A DNA stretch of 64,000 nt from an uncultured Hungatella sp. (GTDB lineage: Bacteria > Bacillota > Clostridia > Lachnospirales > Lachnospiraceae). Shown here in pieces: positions 54,171 to 63,068 of this stretch. Below the pieces are notes generated by a model, which was given only the letters and a program-made list of their open reading frames with translations, ran no database searches and was not told the origin of the DNA. The DNA is taken from positions 62,001-126,000 of the forward strand of contig CAMUJH010000001.1 of NCBI GenBank assembly GCA_947089145.1, given 5' to 3'. Both the position numbers and the translations under genes were made by a program. Within the stretch, counting starts at the first letter, position 1. Every line of letters starts with the position of its first letter.

Positions 54171-55838
54171 TTACAGCCTCATGCTTACAACGGAATACAG
54201 ACGAAGAATCACATAGCCGTTAGTGCAGCACATCAGATACAATATACTACGGTTTCCATTCTTTGTCAAAACTATGACATTATTTTTAAATGCCATTAGC
54301 AGCACCGGCAGGAACGGGAGAAAATATCTTCCCTGAACTCCGCTTATAACCGGAGAGCTTAAAGGCGTCCAGGCAATCAGCATGGAGGCCATAGCCGCAA
54401 AGCCGCAAAGCGCGCACATGACGCAGATCCAAATGCGGTTTCCCGCTGACATCCTCTGCGATTCTCCCGGCTTTTTCGCAGCCAGGCACAGCAGCGCGGC
54501 CGTAAACACTGCCACTGCGCCGTAGGGCACGTCCAGCACCGAGTCAAGATTGCCCAGGTATGCCCCGATCATAGTCATATGGTAATACTCAGCCTGCCAT
54601 AAAAGCGTCTGATAAAACATACGCACTGCCTGCAGGGGACGGTGAAGCAAAAGGCTTAAACTGTAGCCTGCCTCCTGGGACCATGGCACCACGCTCTCTG
54701 TCTCTGTGGCATACGATACAATGGTCTGGCCATTGACAAAGGTCATAGACAAGCCCCATGCCGCTGCCACGGCGGCGGCAGACAATAGCCATGGCTTCCA
54801 CCCTCCGAACTTCTTTACGGGAATCAACAGGCACAGCCCCATTAATACCCCGTATATCAGCTTGCAGGGGCCCGCTGCGGCCATAATCCCGGCAATCACC
54901 GCCACGTCGGCTGCCCGCACCCGCTCTTTCTCATAGGCCAGATCCAGACATACCGCCGACAGATAAAACATGCCCCCCAGGATCATCACATCATAAGAAA
55001 AGGATGCCGACAAATGCAGCGTCATAGGAAGCAGCGCCACTCCGAAAAGAACTTCTTTGCCAAAGGGAAGACGTCTCATGGCAAGGTATGTGGCTCCCAC
55101 GAAAAACAAAAGATTGCCAAGCCGTCCCATATAAAGAAGCATAATAGTGTTTAAGCCCAAAAGCCTTGCCAGAGAAATCCCCAGCGCCTGAGGAACATAG
55201 GCGGCAGGAGTCGTGACAACAGGAGGATACGGGGAAAGGATCAGGGAATGTTTCAGCTGTTCTTGAGATTTGGCCGCCTTTGGGTACCTCTGCCCCCAGA
55301 TTCCCTGCTGCCTTATGGTTTCATAAGTCTTTTCCTCAAGAAGCTCACCCAGATAGCCGGATTCTGCCGCCGTTTCCGCTGCAGGCTGCATATATCCGTC
55401 TTCGCTTTCCTCATACTCCCACTGGTCTTTTACATCCTCCGCCCAAATATCCTGCGGACGCACCAGAACATGGCCTGTGGCGGAGTTGGAGGGCTGCCCC
55501 AGAAAGCGGCTGGACAGCTGATACGCCCCCATATAGTGGCTGATCTCATCCGGGGCCGAAAGCGGTGGAAGAACCAGGAGATAAAAAATCCCCAGTGTTA
55601 TCCCTGCCACGGCGTAGACTGTTTCAAGTTTCCTGCGGGGCCTGGTTTCATCAGGACAGAACATCTTTCCCAAAGCCCCAACAGCGGCGACAGTCCCTGC
55701 AAACAGCAGCAGATACTGCCCCACAAGCCACCTGTTTTTACTTTCCAAAGCCCCGGATTTTACATCCAGAAGATGCCACAGCCCGAAAGCTGCCACAGTC
55801 AGGCAGCCCCACAGCCAGGCCCTATTGTTCCTCTTCAT
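54171..55838 (-). CDS. DUF2142 membrane protein
   Basis: 555 residues from ATG 55836-55838, with GAGGAGAA upstream; a TTG five codons earlier is the only alternative. About 12 helices. PPLSAPDEISHYMGAYQLSS is the DUF2142 signature, reminiscent of the acidic motif in GT-C enzymes (D/E in the first outer loop), and a large outer segment (GHVLVRPQDIWAEDVKDQWE) follows. DUF2142 proteins are found in polysaccharide loci and may be lipid-sugar-dependent glycosyltransferases. That reaction is inference. It lies between rfbC and the DUF2304 gene. Confidence 0.8.
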   Translation of the reverse strand: MKRNNRAWLWGCLTVAAFGLWHLLDVKSGALESKNRWLVGQYLLLFAGTVAAVGALGKMFCPDETRPRRKLETVYAVAGITLGIFYLLVLPPLSAPDEISHYMGAYQLSSRFLGQPSNSATGHVLVRPQDIWAEDVKDQWEYEESEDGYMQPAAETAAESGYLGELLEEKTYETIRQQGIWGQRYPKAAKSQEQLKHSLILSPYPPVVTTPAAYVPQALGISLARLLGLNTIMLLYMGRLGNLLFFVGATYLAMRRLPFGKEVLFGVALLPMTLHLSASFSYDVMILGGMFYLSAVCLDLAYEKERVRAADVAVIAGIMAAAGPCKLIYGVLMGLCLLIPVKKFGGWKPWLLSAAAVAAAWGLSMTFVNGQTIVSYATETESVVPWSQEAGYSLSLLLHRPLQAVRMFYQTLLWQAEYYHMTMIGAYLGNLDSVLDVPYGAVAVFTAALLCLAAKKPGESQRMSAGNRIWICVMCALCGFAAMASMLIAWTPLSSPVISGVQGRYFLPFLPVLLMAFKNNVIVLTKNGNRSILYLMCCTNGYVILRLYSVVSMRL

Positions 55839-56169
55839 GCCTTTTCTCCTCAAGAGCCATCTGCTGCACCAGTTCTTTAATTTTTGTCTCCAGCTGTGAG
55901 ATCTGGATGGTCATATCAAATACTTTTACAATCAGCAGAAAAATCGCCATCAGAAACAGAAAATTGGCAGTGGAGTAGATCCCCAGAACCCTGGCGCAAA
56001 AATCTGCCGCCGCCGGAAAGATACTGTATATTACCAGCACAATTGCCAGAACTATCCAGAATATAGCGCTTTCTATCTGCACTTTGGACTGCCTTATCTT
56101 CCGCATCATCAGAAAAAAGGTTCCCACTGACACCAGAATCAGGGCAATCCGCAGGGTCATTGTCATCAT
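55822..56169 (-). CDS. DUF2304 small membrane protein
   Basis: 115 residues from ATG 56167-56169 (GGGGGATGCAGGC just upstream; two further in-frame ATGs lie within four codons). Three helices: ~2-20, 32-50 and 63-85 (ANFLFLMAIFLLIVKVFDMT). A C-terminal coiled coil follows (IQISQLETKIKELVQQMALE). DUF2304 proteins accompany GT2 dolichol-phosphate mannosyltransferase-like enzymes, and one of those lies at 58516-59283. It overlaps the start of the DUF2142 gene by 17 bases, indicating coupling. Confidence 0.82.
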   Translation of the reverse strand: MMTMTLRIALILVSVGTFFLMMRKIRQSKVQIESAIFWIVLAIVLVIYSIFPAAADFCARVLGIYSTANFLFLMAIFLLIVKVFDMTIQISQLETKIKELVQQMALEEKRHEEEQ

Positions 56170-57128
56170 GCCTGCATCCCCCATTTCCTTTTCCAGTACT
56201 CTCTGTTTCCCGTGCATCGCAAAATCATGGCTTTAGGCAGTTTTTTATACATTTTCCCTGTGCGGTATCCCATATATTTGCATCCGCTGCTTATAATGAG
56301 GGACGTAAGCAGCCAAAACCGTCCTGTCCGCAGAAGCCATGCCGCCGTATCTTTCACCAGGCGGATGCCTTCCCCCTCTGACCTAAGGCCGCTGAATACT
56401 TCCGGATGTTCCGCCTGGGAAACTGCCAGATCAAAATTCCTCCGAAACTGTCCGCCAGGCGACAGATTATGAGAATGAATCACCTTGGCTTCTGCCTCGT
56501 AGACAACGGCATAGCCTGCCTTAAGGACTCCTGCCGCATAAACCATATCCTCATTAAAAATAGCGCTGTCCGCAAACCCGCCGTTCTTCACGAAGATGTC
56601 TCTCCGATAGGCGCAGCACACGTTGGACGCAAAATAGGTCTTGATTCCCAGCCTGGGCAGGTCGTTTAATGTCTTAACCGCCCCCTTGCCGGGATAATTA
56701 AAGGCCCGCGTATGCCGCTCAATGGTGCGGCAGTCTTTGTCCGGCAGCTGTCTGGCATAAGCCATGGCCGCCTGCTGTCCCTGGGAACCCTCCTGTTCCA
56801 GCGCCTTTACCAGTTTCTCTACCAGATACTTATCGTAAGGCACCGCGTCATCCGTCATAAAAATCATCACGTCCGCGCCGGAATACCCGGCTGCCGTATT
56901 TCTCGTGGCTCCATGGTCAAATTCCGCTTTGGAGACATGGTGGACTTCCAGCCCCCGGACAGCTTTGTATCCGTCCTCATTCCAATATCTTTTCTCCGTG
57001 TTCATCACAATAATCCGATTCACTTTATAGGTCTGCTTCTGAAGCATCTGCAGAAGTCTGGCAAACCGTTTTCCTGGTTTATACACCGGTATCAGCACAT
57101 CCACTTCCGGCGGATTCTGCCATCTCAT
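56166..57128 (-). CDS. Glycosyltransferase family 2, rhamnosyltransferase-like
   Basis: 320 residues from ATG 57126-57128 (CAGGAG upstream); GTG and ATG codons just before it lie too close to that site. VDVLIPVYKPGKRFARLLQM opens the GT-A fold; EFDHGATRNTAAGYSGADVM and FMTDDAVPYD carry the conserved FxHGxxRN and the metal-binding DD. These features match RfbF/WbbL-like rhamnosyltransferases, consistent with rfbC. It would add rhamnose on the cytoplasmic face. A membrane-associated helix lies at about 270-285 (FWLLTSLIISSGCKYMGYRT). It ends four bases into the DUF2304 gene. Confidence 0.88.
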   Translation of the reverse strand: MRWQNPPEVDVLIPVYKPGKRFARLLQMLQKQTYKVNRIIVMNTEKRYWNEDGYKAVRGLEVHHVSKAEFDHGATRNTAAGYSGADVMIFMTDDAVPYDKYLVEKLVKALEQEGSQGQQAAMAYARQLPDKDCRTIERHTRAFNYPGKGAVKTLNDLPRLGIKTYFASNVCCAYRRDIFVKNGGFADSAIFNEDMVYAAGVLKAGYAVVYEAEAKVIHSHNLSPGGQFRRNFDLAVSQAEHPEVFSGLRSEGEGIRLVKDTAAWLLRTGRFWLLTSLIISSGCKYMGYRTGKMYKKLPKAMILRCTGNREYWKRKWGMQA

Positions 57129-57136
57129 AGATTCCA

Positions 57137-58444
57137 TCACTCCTGTCTCTTACATTTTCTGCCTTTCCTGATTCCTGCCCAGGTCCATGCGGCAAACCCT
57201 GCTGCCATTGCTGCCATCAGAATCAGATAAGCCGCTGCCGCTCCGTATATTCCGCTTCTTTTTACCAGAGCCGGAGCCAAAACCGCCGCCAGGCCTGTCA
57301 AAGCCAGATATATACCGAAAATCACACGCTGTTTCCTCATAATCACTAGTGCATAGTAGTGAAGATTTAAAAATGCATAGCAGGCTCCCCCCATGACAAT
57401 CAGAATAAAAGGCACATGGCTGCTAACCAGCTTTCCTTCATAGCCGCTGCCTAAAATCCGCTCCAAAACCCACAGAACCGGCCTGCCCAGCCCTGCCGCC
57501 AAAACCAGGGCCAAAATGCTCAAAGCGCCGATGATCCTGGAAATGGACATAAGCTTTCCAGAAAACGCATCGAACCGTTTCTGAGTCCACATATCAGTCA
57601 GGCTGGTCAGAACCGGACGGATCACAAAGCCTGCCGCCAGATTAATAACGGATGTAGGCATAAAAATAATATTGAAATACCCGGATGCCGCATCATTCAG
57701 ATGGGCGTCAATGGCATATTTCGCCGCAGAAAATATATAGAAATCTAAAAACACGGACACAAACAGAAGTATGCTCTCATTGGTAAGGGGCCTCATTCTG
57801 CTTTTGTCCCATGCATAGTCAACGCCTTTCAGCCGTTTTAAAATTATGACGTCAAACAGCAGGATTCCTGCTGCCTGGGCCCCCAGCGCGGCTGCGCAGG
57901 CCGCTGTCAAGTTTCTGCCGGTTAAAAACGCCGTAAAAAAAACTCCCACAGACAAAATCGTCCGAAACGTGTTGGATTTCCCTGTAAGATGAAGATTTCC
58001 GTTTCTCTGGAATTCTGATTCATAGACATCCGCCAGCCCGTCCGCCACTTTATAGCACACCAGCAGAAAAACCAATGTCATCTTTCTGGCTGAATATCCT
58101 GAAAGTATCAGATATCCTGCCCCGGCCGCCAAAGCAAGGCCGCAGGTAATATATCTGTGATGAAGGTAATCTCCAAAGCGGTATTCCTGGCTGCCGTCCG
58201 TAATCTGAAACGGGCGCATTCCAAAATAAGCCAGAATAAACATTTGCTGGCCAAAGGTGCTGTAGCCAAAAGCAAAAATCCCTCCGTCATCCTCGCCGGC
58301 CAGACGCATCACCAAAAAAGACAGAACCATGCTGGCAAACGCATAGCAGAAGCTTCCTGCCATATTCCAGAGAATATTCTGTTTTTCTTTATTCGGACCG
58401 GTTTTCATAAGCGCTGTCGCCCACCGCTCTGCCATAGCTGTCAT
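57137..58444 (-). CDS. Flippase-like MOP-superfamily membrane protein
   Basis: 435 residues, ATG with AAGGA. About 12 helices. QNILWNMAGSFCYAFASMVL and SFLVMRLAGEDDGGIFAFGY are typical of the MATE/Wzx/MurJ superfamily; the C-terminal half repeats the fold. A flippase inside a cluster that already has its own ABC exporter is unexpected: it may flip a modified lipid-linked sugar used by the DUF2142 protein. That role is inference. It ends nine bases before the GT2 start. Confidence 0.82.
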   Translation of the reverse strand: MTAMAERWATALMKTGPNKEKQNILWNMAGSFCYAFASMVLSFLVMRLAGEDDGGIFAFGYSTFGQQMFILAYFGMRPFQITDGSQEYRFGDYLHHRYITCGLALAAGAGYLILSGYSARKMTLVFLLVCYKVADGLADVYESEFQRNGNLHLTGKSNTFRTILSVGVFFTAFLTGRNLTAACAAALGAQAAGILLFDVIILKRLKGVDYAWDKSRMRPLTNESILLFVSVFLDFYIFSAAKYAIDAHLNDAASGYFNIIFMPTSVINLAAGFVIRPVLTSLTDMWTQKRFDAFSGKLMSISRIIGALSILALVLAAGLGRPVLWVLERILGSGYEGKLVSSHVPFILIVMGGACYAFLNLHYYALVIMRKQRVIFGIYLALTGLAAVLAPALVKRSGIYGAAAAYLILMAAMAAGFAAWTWAGIRKGRKCKRQE

Positions 58445-58515
58445 CTGTCCTTGCCTGCACCTTTCTGCACCTGTGCGCCGTCCTGCCTTGAGGAGCCGCG
58501 GTTTTCACAGTGCCC

Positions 58516-59283
58516 TCAGCTCCGCTTTCTAAAATTCTGTATCAGTAAAATAGAAAGCAGCATCCTTATCATGTATTTCGCTGCCACCATGGGCCTTAGA
58601 TAGCTTTTTCCCCCTGCCCTCTCTGCAATCTCCACCGGAATCTCCCCGATTCTGGCGCCCTGTTTCAGCAAATAAGAAATCGTATCCGGCTCAGGCCCAT
58701 AGTTAAGGTTCCATGCGAACTCCCCTATGGTTTCCCGGTTAAACATCCTCATTCCGGAAGTGGGATCTGTCACCTTTACTCCGGTAGTAATAAAAATCGC
58801 CCCGGCAATCAGCCTGCTTCCAATCATCCTCATGGAAAAGTCCTTCTTATTATGAATAAAGCGGCTTCCGATAACGATCTCATATCCCTCATCCATTTTC
58901 TCTCTCATGGATCTGATAAATTCCGGCCGGTGCTGACCGTCGCCGTCAAACTGGATCGCATAGGCATACCCCTTATTCCAGGCATATTTCATCCCTGCCT
59001 GAAAACACCCGGCAAGCCCCAGATTTACCGGAAGATCCAGAAGATTATATCCCTTTTCCCTGCATATTTGCGCCGTTTTATCCCGAGAGCCGTCATTAAC
59101 CACAATGTAGTCCAGCTCCGGGCATTTCTGCACCAGTTCCTTAACTACCATGTCAATATTAGCCTCTTCGTTATACGCCGGTATTACTGCCAGCACCTTT
59201 TCTCTCAGTTCCACCTTCTGGTTCTCTCTTTCTATATCATCAATGTATCCCGTTTCCCTTAGTTCAATGCCCTTTCCTCTCAA
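58516..59283 (-). CDS. Dolichol-phosphate mannosyltransferase-like GT2
   Basis: 255 residues. The start is uncertain: the frame opens with TTG 59281-59283, overlapping the aminotransferase, and no ATG precedes residue 97; a GTG near residue 28 is possible. GT-A motifs: VLAVIPAYNEEANID, DYIVVNDGSRDKTA, YAIQFDGDGQHRPEFIRSMR with the metal-binding DxD, and GSRFIHNK. There are no C-terminal helices beyond a short one. It would load a sugar onto undecaprenyl phosphate as donor for an outer-face transferase, fitting the DUF2304/DUF2142 pair next door. Confidence 0.88.
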   Translation of the reverse strand: MRGKGIELRETGYIDDIERENQKVELREKVLAVIPAYNEEANIDMVVKELVQKCPELDYIVVNDGSRDKTAQICREKGYNLLDLPVNLGLAGCFQAGMKYAWNKGYAYAIQFDGDGQHRPEFIRSMREKMDEGYEIVIGSRFIHNKKDFSMRMIGSRLIAGAIFITTGVKVTDPTSGMRMFNRETIGEFAWNLNYGPEPDTISYLLKQGARIGEIPVEIAERAGGKSYLRPMVAAKYMIRMLLSILLIQNFRKRS

Positions 59284-60379
59284 TGATATCGCAAATCATA
59301 TCCGCCGCATCCATCGGCAGATCCGCATACAGAGGCAGCGTCAGCACCTGTCTCGAAATTCTTGCGGCCACCGGAGTATCTTCTGCGGGGAAGCGCTCCC
59401 TGTAGCACTCGTATTCATTGACACACGGATAAAAATATTTCCGTGCATGAATATTCTTCTCCTTTAACGCCTGAAATATTTCATCTCTCTTGGCTTTGTA
59501 ACCGTCAAATACCACTGGCATATAAGCATAGTTATATTTTACTCTTGGATTTTCCCTGCACAGCTTTATGCCCTTTATTCCCTCCAGCCGATGACGGTAA
59601 TGCATGGCAAGTTGTTTCCGCTTTCGAATCTCCTCGTCCACATGGCGCAGGTTGCACAGCCCCATAGCCGCCTGAAATTCATTCATTTTGCCGTTGGCGC
59701 CTACATATTCCACGGTTTCGCTGTCCATAATCCCAAAATTTTTCAGCTGGTACAGCCGTTTTTCCAAAGATGCCTCCTTAAATGCCACCGCGCCTCCCTC
59801 AATGCTGTGAAACACTTTTGTGGCATGAAAGCTGAACATGGAGGCATCTCCCCATGTGCCTACGCCTTTTCCGTCCAGCTCCTCCCCAAATGCATGGGCT
59901 GCGTCATAGATGACTTTCAGATGATGCCTGTCCGCAATCTCCTGGATCTTTTCCACATCGCACAAGTTCCCATAAACATGAACCGGAACAATGGCGCAGG
60001 TCCTTTCTGTGATTAAGCTCTCAATCAAGTCCGCATTCAGCGTGTAGTCTTCCTCATTGATATCGCAGAGTACCGGAGTAAGGCCGTTTCTCACAATGGC
60101 ATGGGTGGTGGAGGCAAATGTAAACGGCGTGGTAATAACCTCCCCCTTCAGCTCCATGGCCTGAATCGCCAGCTCTAAAGCCATATGGCCGTTGACAAAC
60201 AGCTCCAGGTTTGTCAATTTCAGATATTTTTTCAGCTGTTCCCGGAACTCTTCATGGTAAGCCCCCATATTGGTCAGCCAGGCACTGTCCCAAATAGGTT
60301 TCAGCATCTCTATATACTCTTCCAGAGGCGGCAGTGATGACCGTGTCACCAGCACCGGCCTTTCCAGCGTTTCCTTCAT
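59264..60379 (-). CDS. DegT/DnrJ/EryC1 sugar aminotransferase
   Basis: 371 residues, AGGAAAGGGAAAGAC before the ATG. PLP-dependent sugar aminotransferase: VNGHMALELAIQAMELKGEV, TTPFTFASTTHAIVRNGLTP, VIYDAAHAFGEELDGKGVGT, MFSFHATKVFHSIEGGA with the PLP Lys in ATK. It transfers an amino group to a 4-keto (or 3-keto) nucleotide sugar, giving an amino-deoxy sugar for the second polymer. Its keto-sugar source could be RfbB or the CapD protein; neither is proved. It is the first gene of the 47-60 kb cluster. Confidence 0.92.
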   Translation of the reverse strand: MKETLERPVLVTRSSLPPLEEYIEMLKPIWDSAWLTNMGAYHEEFREQLKKYLKLTNLELFVNGHMALELAIQAMELKGEVITTPFTFASTTHAIVRNGLTPVLCDINEEDYTLNADLIESLITERTCAIVPVHVYGNLCDVEKIQEIADRHHLKVIYDAAHAFGEELDGKGVGTWGDASMFSFHATKVFHSIEGGAVAFKEASLEKRLYQLKNFGIMDSETVEYVGANGKMNEFQAAMGLCNLRHVDEEIRKRKQLAMHYRHRLEGIKGIKLCRENPRVKYNYAYMPVVFDGYKAKRDEIFQALKEKNIHARKYFYPCVNEYECYRERFPAEDTPVAARISRQVLTLPLYADLPMDAADMICDIIERKGH

Positions 60380-60425
60380 GTCTTTCCCTTTCCTGCCAAT
60401 TTACAATATCTCCCATTCTACAATA

Positions 60426-62780
60426 TCAGGAAGTAAATGTAAACAGCAAATCCACCATCCCTTCGTACGCGGCCTTCCTTGCCTGTACCACGTTTTCCAC
60501 GCCCCGTCTTTTTAAATATTCCGTTGTCTTAGGCCCGATACTATAAATATTGTTCCATGTCCCCCACTGCCCCTCTGCGGCATCCAAAAATCTCTCTGCC
60601 GAAGAAGCACAGGTAAACAAAATCCCGTCATAGGTTTCCAAAGGCTCTATTTTTTTCAGATCCGGAATTAGAGCCCGGTTCTCATACACCGCAATTTCCC
60701 GAAACCTGCATGCATGTTTAAGCGCCTCCCCCAAATGGCTGTCCGCATTCCCTGCCTTTATATGCCATACGTTTTCTGTGCCGGTCAAATAAGCGCTTAG
60801 TCCTTCGGCCAATGCGCTGCTGTGGTATTCTCCAGGCATGAAGTCCGCATACAGGCCGTATCTGGCCAGCTGCTCCCCGGTCTTTTCCCCGATAACCGCA
60901 ATCCTGCATCCGGCAAGGCTCCTGACATCCAGCCCGCTTTCCCTAATGCCTTTGAAAAATGCTTCCACTCCGTTTTTGCTGGTAAATATAAGCCAGTCTG
61001 CTTCCTGCATCCAGACTTTAGAAAACCGGATTTCAGGATACACGATCTCCCCCACCTGGATCTCATCTGCATCCGCTCCCTGGGCCATTAAAAGTTTTCC
61101 CAATCTGGTAGGCTTATTTCCGATCTTAGGAATTAAATACCGCTTTCCAAACAGGGGCCGCCGTTCAAAAAAGCCCAGCTCCTCCCTCAGCGACACCACC
61201 TGCCCCACTGCAATGATCGCCGGAGAAATAAGCCCTTCCCGCCTTACCGCCTCCGCAATATGATCCAGATCCGCCGCGCATACTTTCTGGTTTGGGGTAG
61301 TTGCACAGGAAACCACGGCTGCCTTTGCGGTGCCCGGCATCCCGGCTTCCATAAGCCTCTCTGCAATTTCCTTTATCTTGTTAAGCCCCATTAAAAATAT
61401 ACATGTGTCATTCCCTCTGGCCATGGCCTGAAAATCAATATCCGCCAATTTATCCTTTTGGCTGTGGGCAGTCACCACGTGAAATCCCGATGCCATCCCC
61501 CGGTGCGTCACCGGAATGCCTGCATAGGCAAGCCCGGCAATGGCGGAAGTAACTCCCGGAATCACCTGAAACGGCACCCCATGGTCTTTGAGCCAGAGGC
61601 CCTCTTCCCCTCCCCGGCCAAACACGTATACATCGCCGCCCTTTAACCGCACCACGTTCGCATATTCCATGCTCTTTCGTACCAGAAGACGGTTAATCTC
61701 CTTCTGTACCATGGTATGGCTGCGGTTTTCTTTCCCCACATAGATTATTTCGCATCCGGGTTTCGCCTCTTCAAGAAGCTTCGGCGAAGAAAGCCTGTCA
61801 TAGATAAGACAGTCAGCCTCCCTGACCGCAATCAGCCCTTTCACGGTAATCAGCCCCGGATCTCCCGGGCCTGCGCCCACCAGGCTGACCGTTCCCGCCA
61901 TCTGCTGCCGGATACAGGCAGCCGCCTCTTCTGCCAGGTTCTTCGGGTTCGTTCCGTAAACAGCCGCATATCCCTGCCTGCTTCCCGTCTCATTGCAAAA
62001 CATTGCAAGAAGGCGCCATCTGCCGTCTTCCCCCTTTCGGCAGAATGCCCCTGCCGGCGCATGGCAGTCGCCGCCCATTTCCTGCAAAAACCCCCGCTCC
62101 GCCTCTACGGCAGTGACAGTCTCTTCATCGCAGAACCTGTCCAGCATCTGCAGCAGCTCCCTGTCCTCCTGGCGGATCTCCAATGCCAAAACCCCCTGAG
62201 CCGGGGCCGGAATCATCTCCTCCTCACTGAGGTACTGGGTAATCTTATGCTGCAGGCCAAGGCGGTTTAAGCCTGCAGCTGCCAGAATAATGCCGTCCAG
62301 CTTCTCCTCTTCCATTTTCCGAAGCCTGGTATCCACATTTCCGCGGATATTCACCACGCGAATGTCATTTCTCAACCGCTTCAGCTGAAATTCCCTTCGC
62401 CTGCTGCCGGTCCCTATTACAGCGCCCGGGGGGAGTTCTTCCAGGGATGCCTTTTCACGCAAAATCAGCACGTCTTTGGGCGCTTCCCTTTTCCACGCTT
62501 TTGCAAACACAAGCCCGGGGGCAGGGCAAGACGGCATATCCTTCATGCTGTGCACGCCGATATCCGCTTTATGGTTTAAAATATCTTCCTCGATCTCTTT
62601 CACAAAAACGCCCTTGCCTCCCAGCTCATGGAGCGGCCTGTCCGAAATCCGATCTCCCGTAGTGCGAATGATGCGGATCTCAAATTTATGCTCCGGGTAT
62701 GCCTGGGCCAGCTTCCTGCGCACATGCTCCGCCTGGGCGACGGCAAGTTTTGACCCCCTTGTGCCAATAATATATTCCAT
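60426..62780 (-). CDS. HemC-CobA-HemD fusion (porphobilinogen deaminase, uroporphyrinogen-III methylase, uroporphyrinogen-III synthase)
   Basis: 784 residues, AAGGGAGAG before the ATG. Residues ~1-292: hydroxymethylbilane synthase (IIGTRGSKLAVAQAEHVR, HSMKDMPS, GTGSRRREFQLKRLRNDIRV) with the dipyrromethane cofactor Cys239 in GGDCHAPAG. Residues ~297-540: CobA-type SAM uroporphyrinogen-III methyltransferase (VSLVGAGPGDPGLITVKGLI, VRLKGGDVYVFGRGGEE, AGIPVTHRG). Residues ~550-784: HemD (IFTSKNGVEAFFKGIRES, ILFTCASSAERFLDAAEG). One chain thus takes porphobilinogen to precorrin-2. That is enough for siroheme or cobalamin. The siroheme-type reductase gene next to it suggests siroheme. Confidence 0.95.
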   Translation of the reverse strand: MEYIIGTRGSKLAVAQAEHVRRKLAQAYPEHKFEIRIIRTTGDRISDRPLHELGGKGVFVKEIEEDILNHKADIGVHSMKDMPSCPAPGLVFAKAWKREAPKDVLILREKASLEELPPGAVIGTGSRRREFQLKRLRNDIRVVNIRGNVDTRLRKMEEEKLDGIILAAAGLNRLGLQHKITQYLSEEEMIPAPAQGVLALEIRQEDRELLQMLDRFCDEETVTAVEAERGFLQEMGGDCHAPAGAFCRKGEDGRWRLLAMFCNETGSRQGYAAVYGTNPKNLAEEAAACIRQQMAGTVSLVGAGPGDPGLITVKGLIAVREADCLIYDRLSSPKLLEEAKPGCEIIYVGKENRSHTMVQKEINRLLVRKSMEYANVVRLKGGDVYVFGRGGEEGLWLKDHGVPFQVIPGVTSAIAGLAYAGIPVTHRGMASGFHVVTAHSQKDKLADIDFQAMARGNDTCIFLMGLNKIKEIAERLMEAGMPGTAKAAVVSCATTPNQKVCAADLDHIAEAVRREGLISPAIIAVGQVVSLREELGFFERRPLFGKRYLIPKIGNKPTRLGKLLMAQGADADEIQVGEIVYPEIRFSKVWMQEADWLIFTSKNGVEAFFKGIRESGLDVRSLAGCRIAVIGEKTGEQLARYGLYADFMPGEYHSSALAEGLSAYLTGTENVWHIKAGNADSHLGEALKHACRFREIAVYENRALIPDLKKIEPLETYDGILFTCASSAERFLDAAEGQWGTWNNIYSIGPKTTEYLKRRGVENVVQARKAAYEGMVDLLFTFTS

Positions 62781-62902
62781 GGTCTTTACTCTCCCTTAAA
62801 TCGGCCGAAAATCTCCTTCCACTATACTCCATGGTTTGCTTAAAGTCCAGTGCAACATGCCAATTCACAGATGATGCATTATTTAGCCGATGCCGCTTCC
62901 CC

Positions 62903-62950
62903 ATAATGCGGAGGACGGCATCAGCCTTATGCTGACGCCGTCCTCATTAT
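62903..62950. terminator. Long hairpin, possible terminator
   Basis: ATAATGCGGAGGACGGCATC and GCTGACGCCGTCCTCATTAT arms pair over about 20 bases with two mismatches around a 5-base loop. It lies downstream of the reductase-like gene on the minus strand. No U run follows directly on either strand, so terminator function is uncertain. Confidence 0.45.
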
Positions 62951-62956
62951 TGCCTC

Positions 62957-63060
62957 TTTTTAGCCGCCGATTAGCCGGCATGCATTCGGGGATGCCAAGC
63001 GGGCCCGCCTGACTTTCATGTGCGGCGGCACCTCCCCTGCCGGGCCCATGGGGGGTTACT
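62957..63060 (+). repeat. Dispersed intergenic repeat, copy 3
   Basis: It has the core of the family: GCCGATTAGCCGGCATGCAT, GGGGATGCCAAGCGGGCCCG, CCTGACTTTCATG, CCTGCCGGGCCCATG, GGTTACT. It sits between the reductase-like gene and the preceding hairpin, in the same orientation as copy 1. Confidence 0.7.
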
Positions 63061-63068
63061 GCCTGCCG

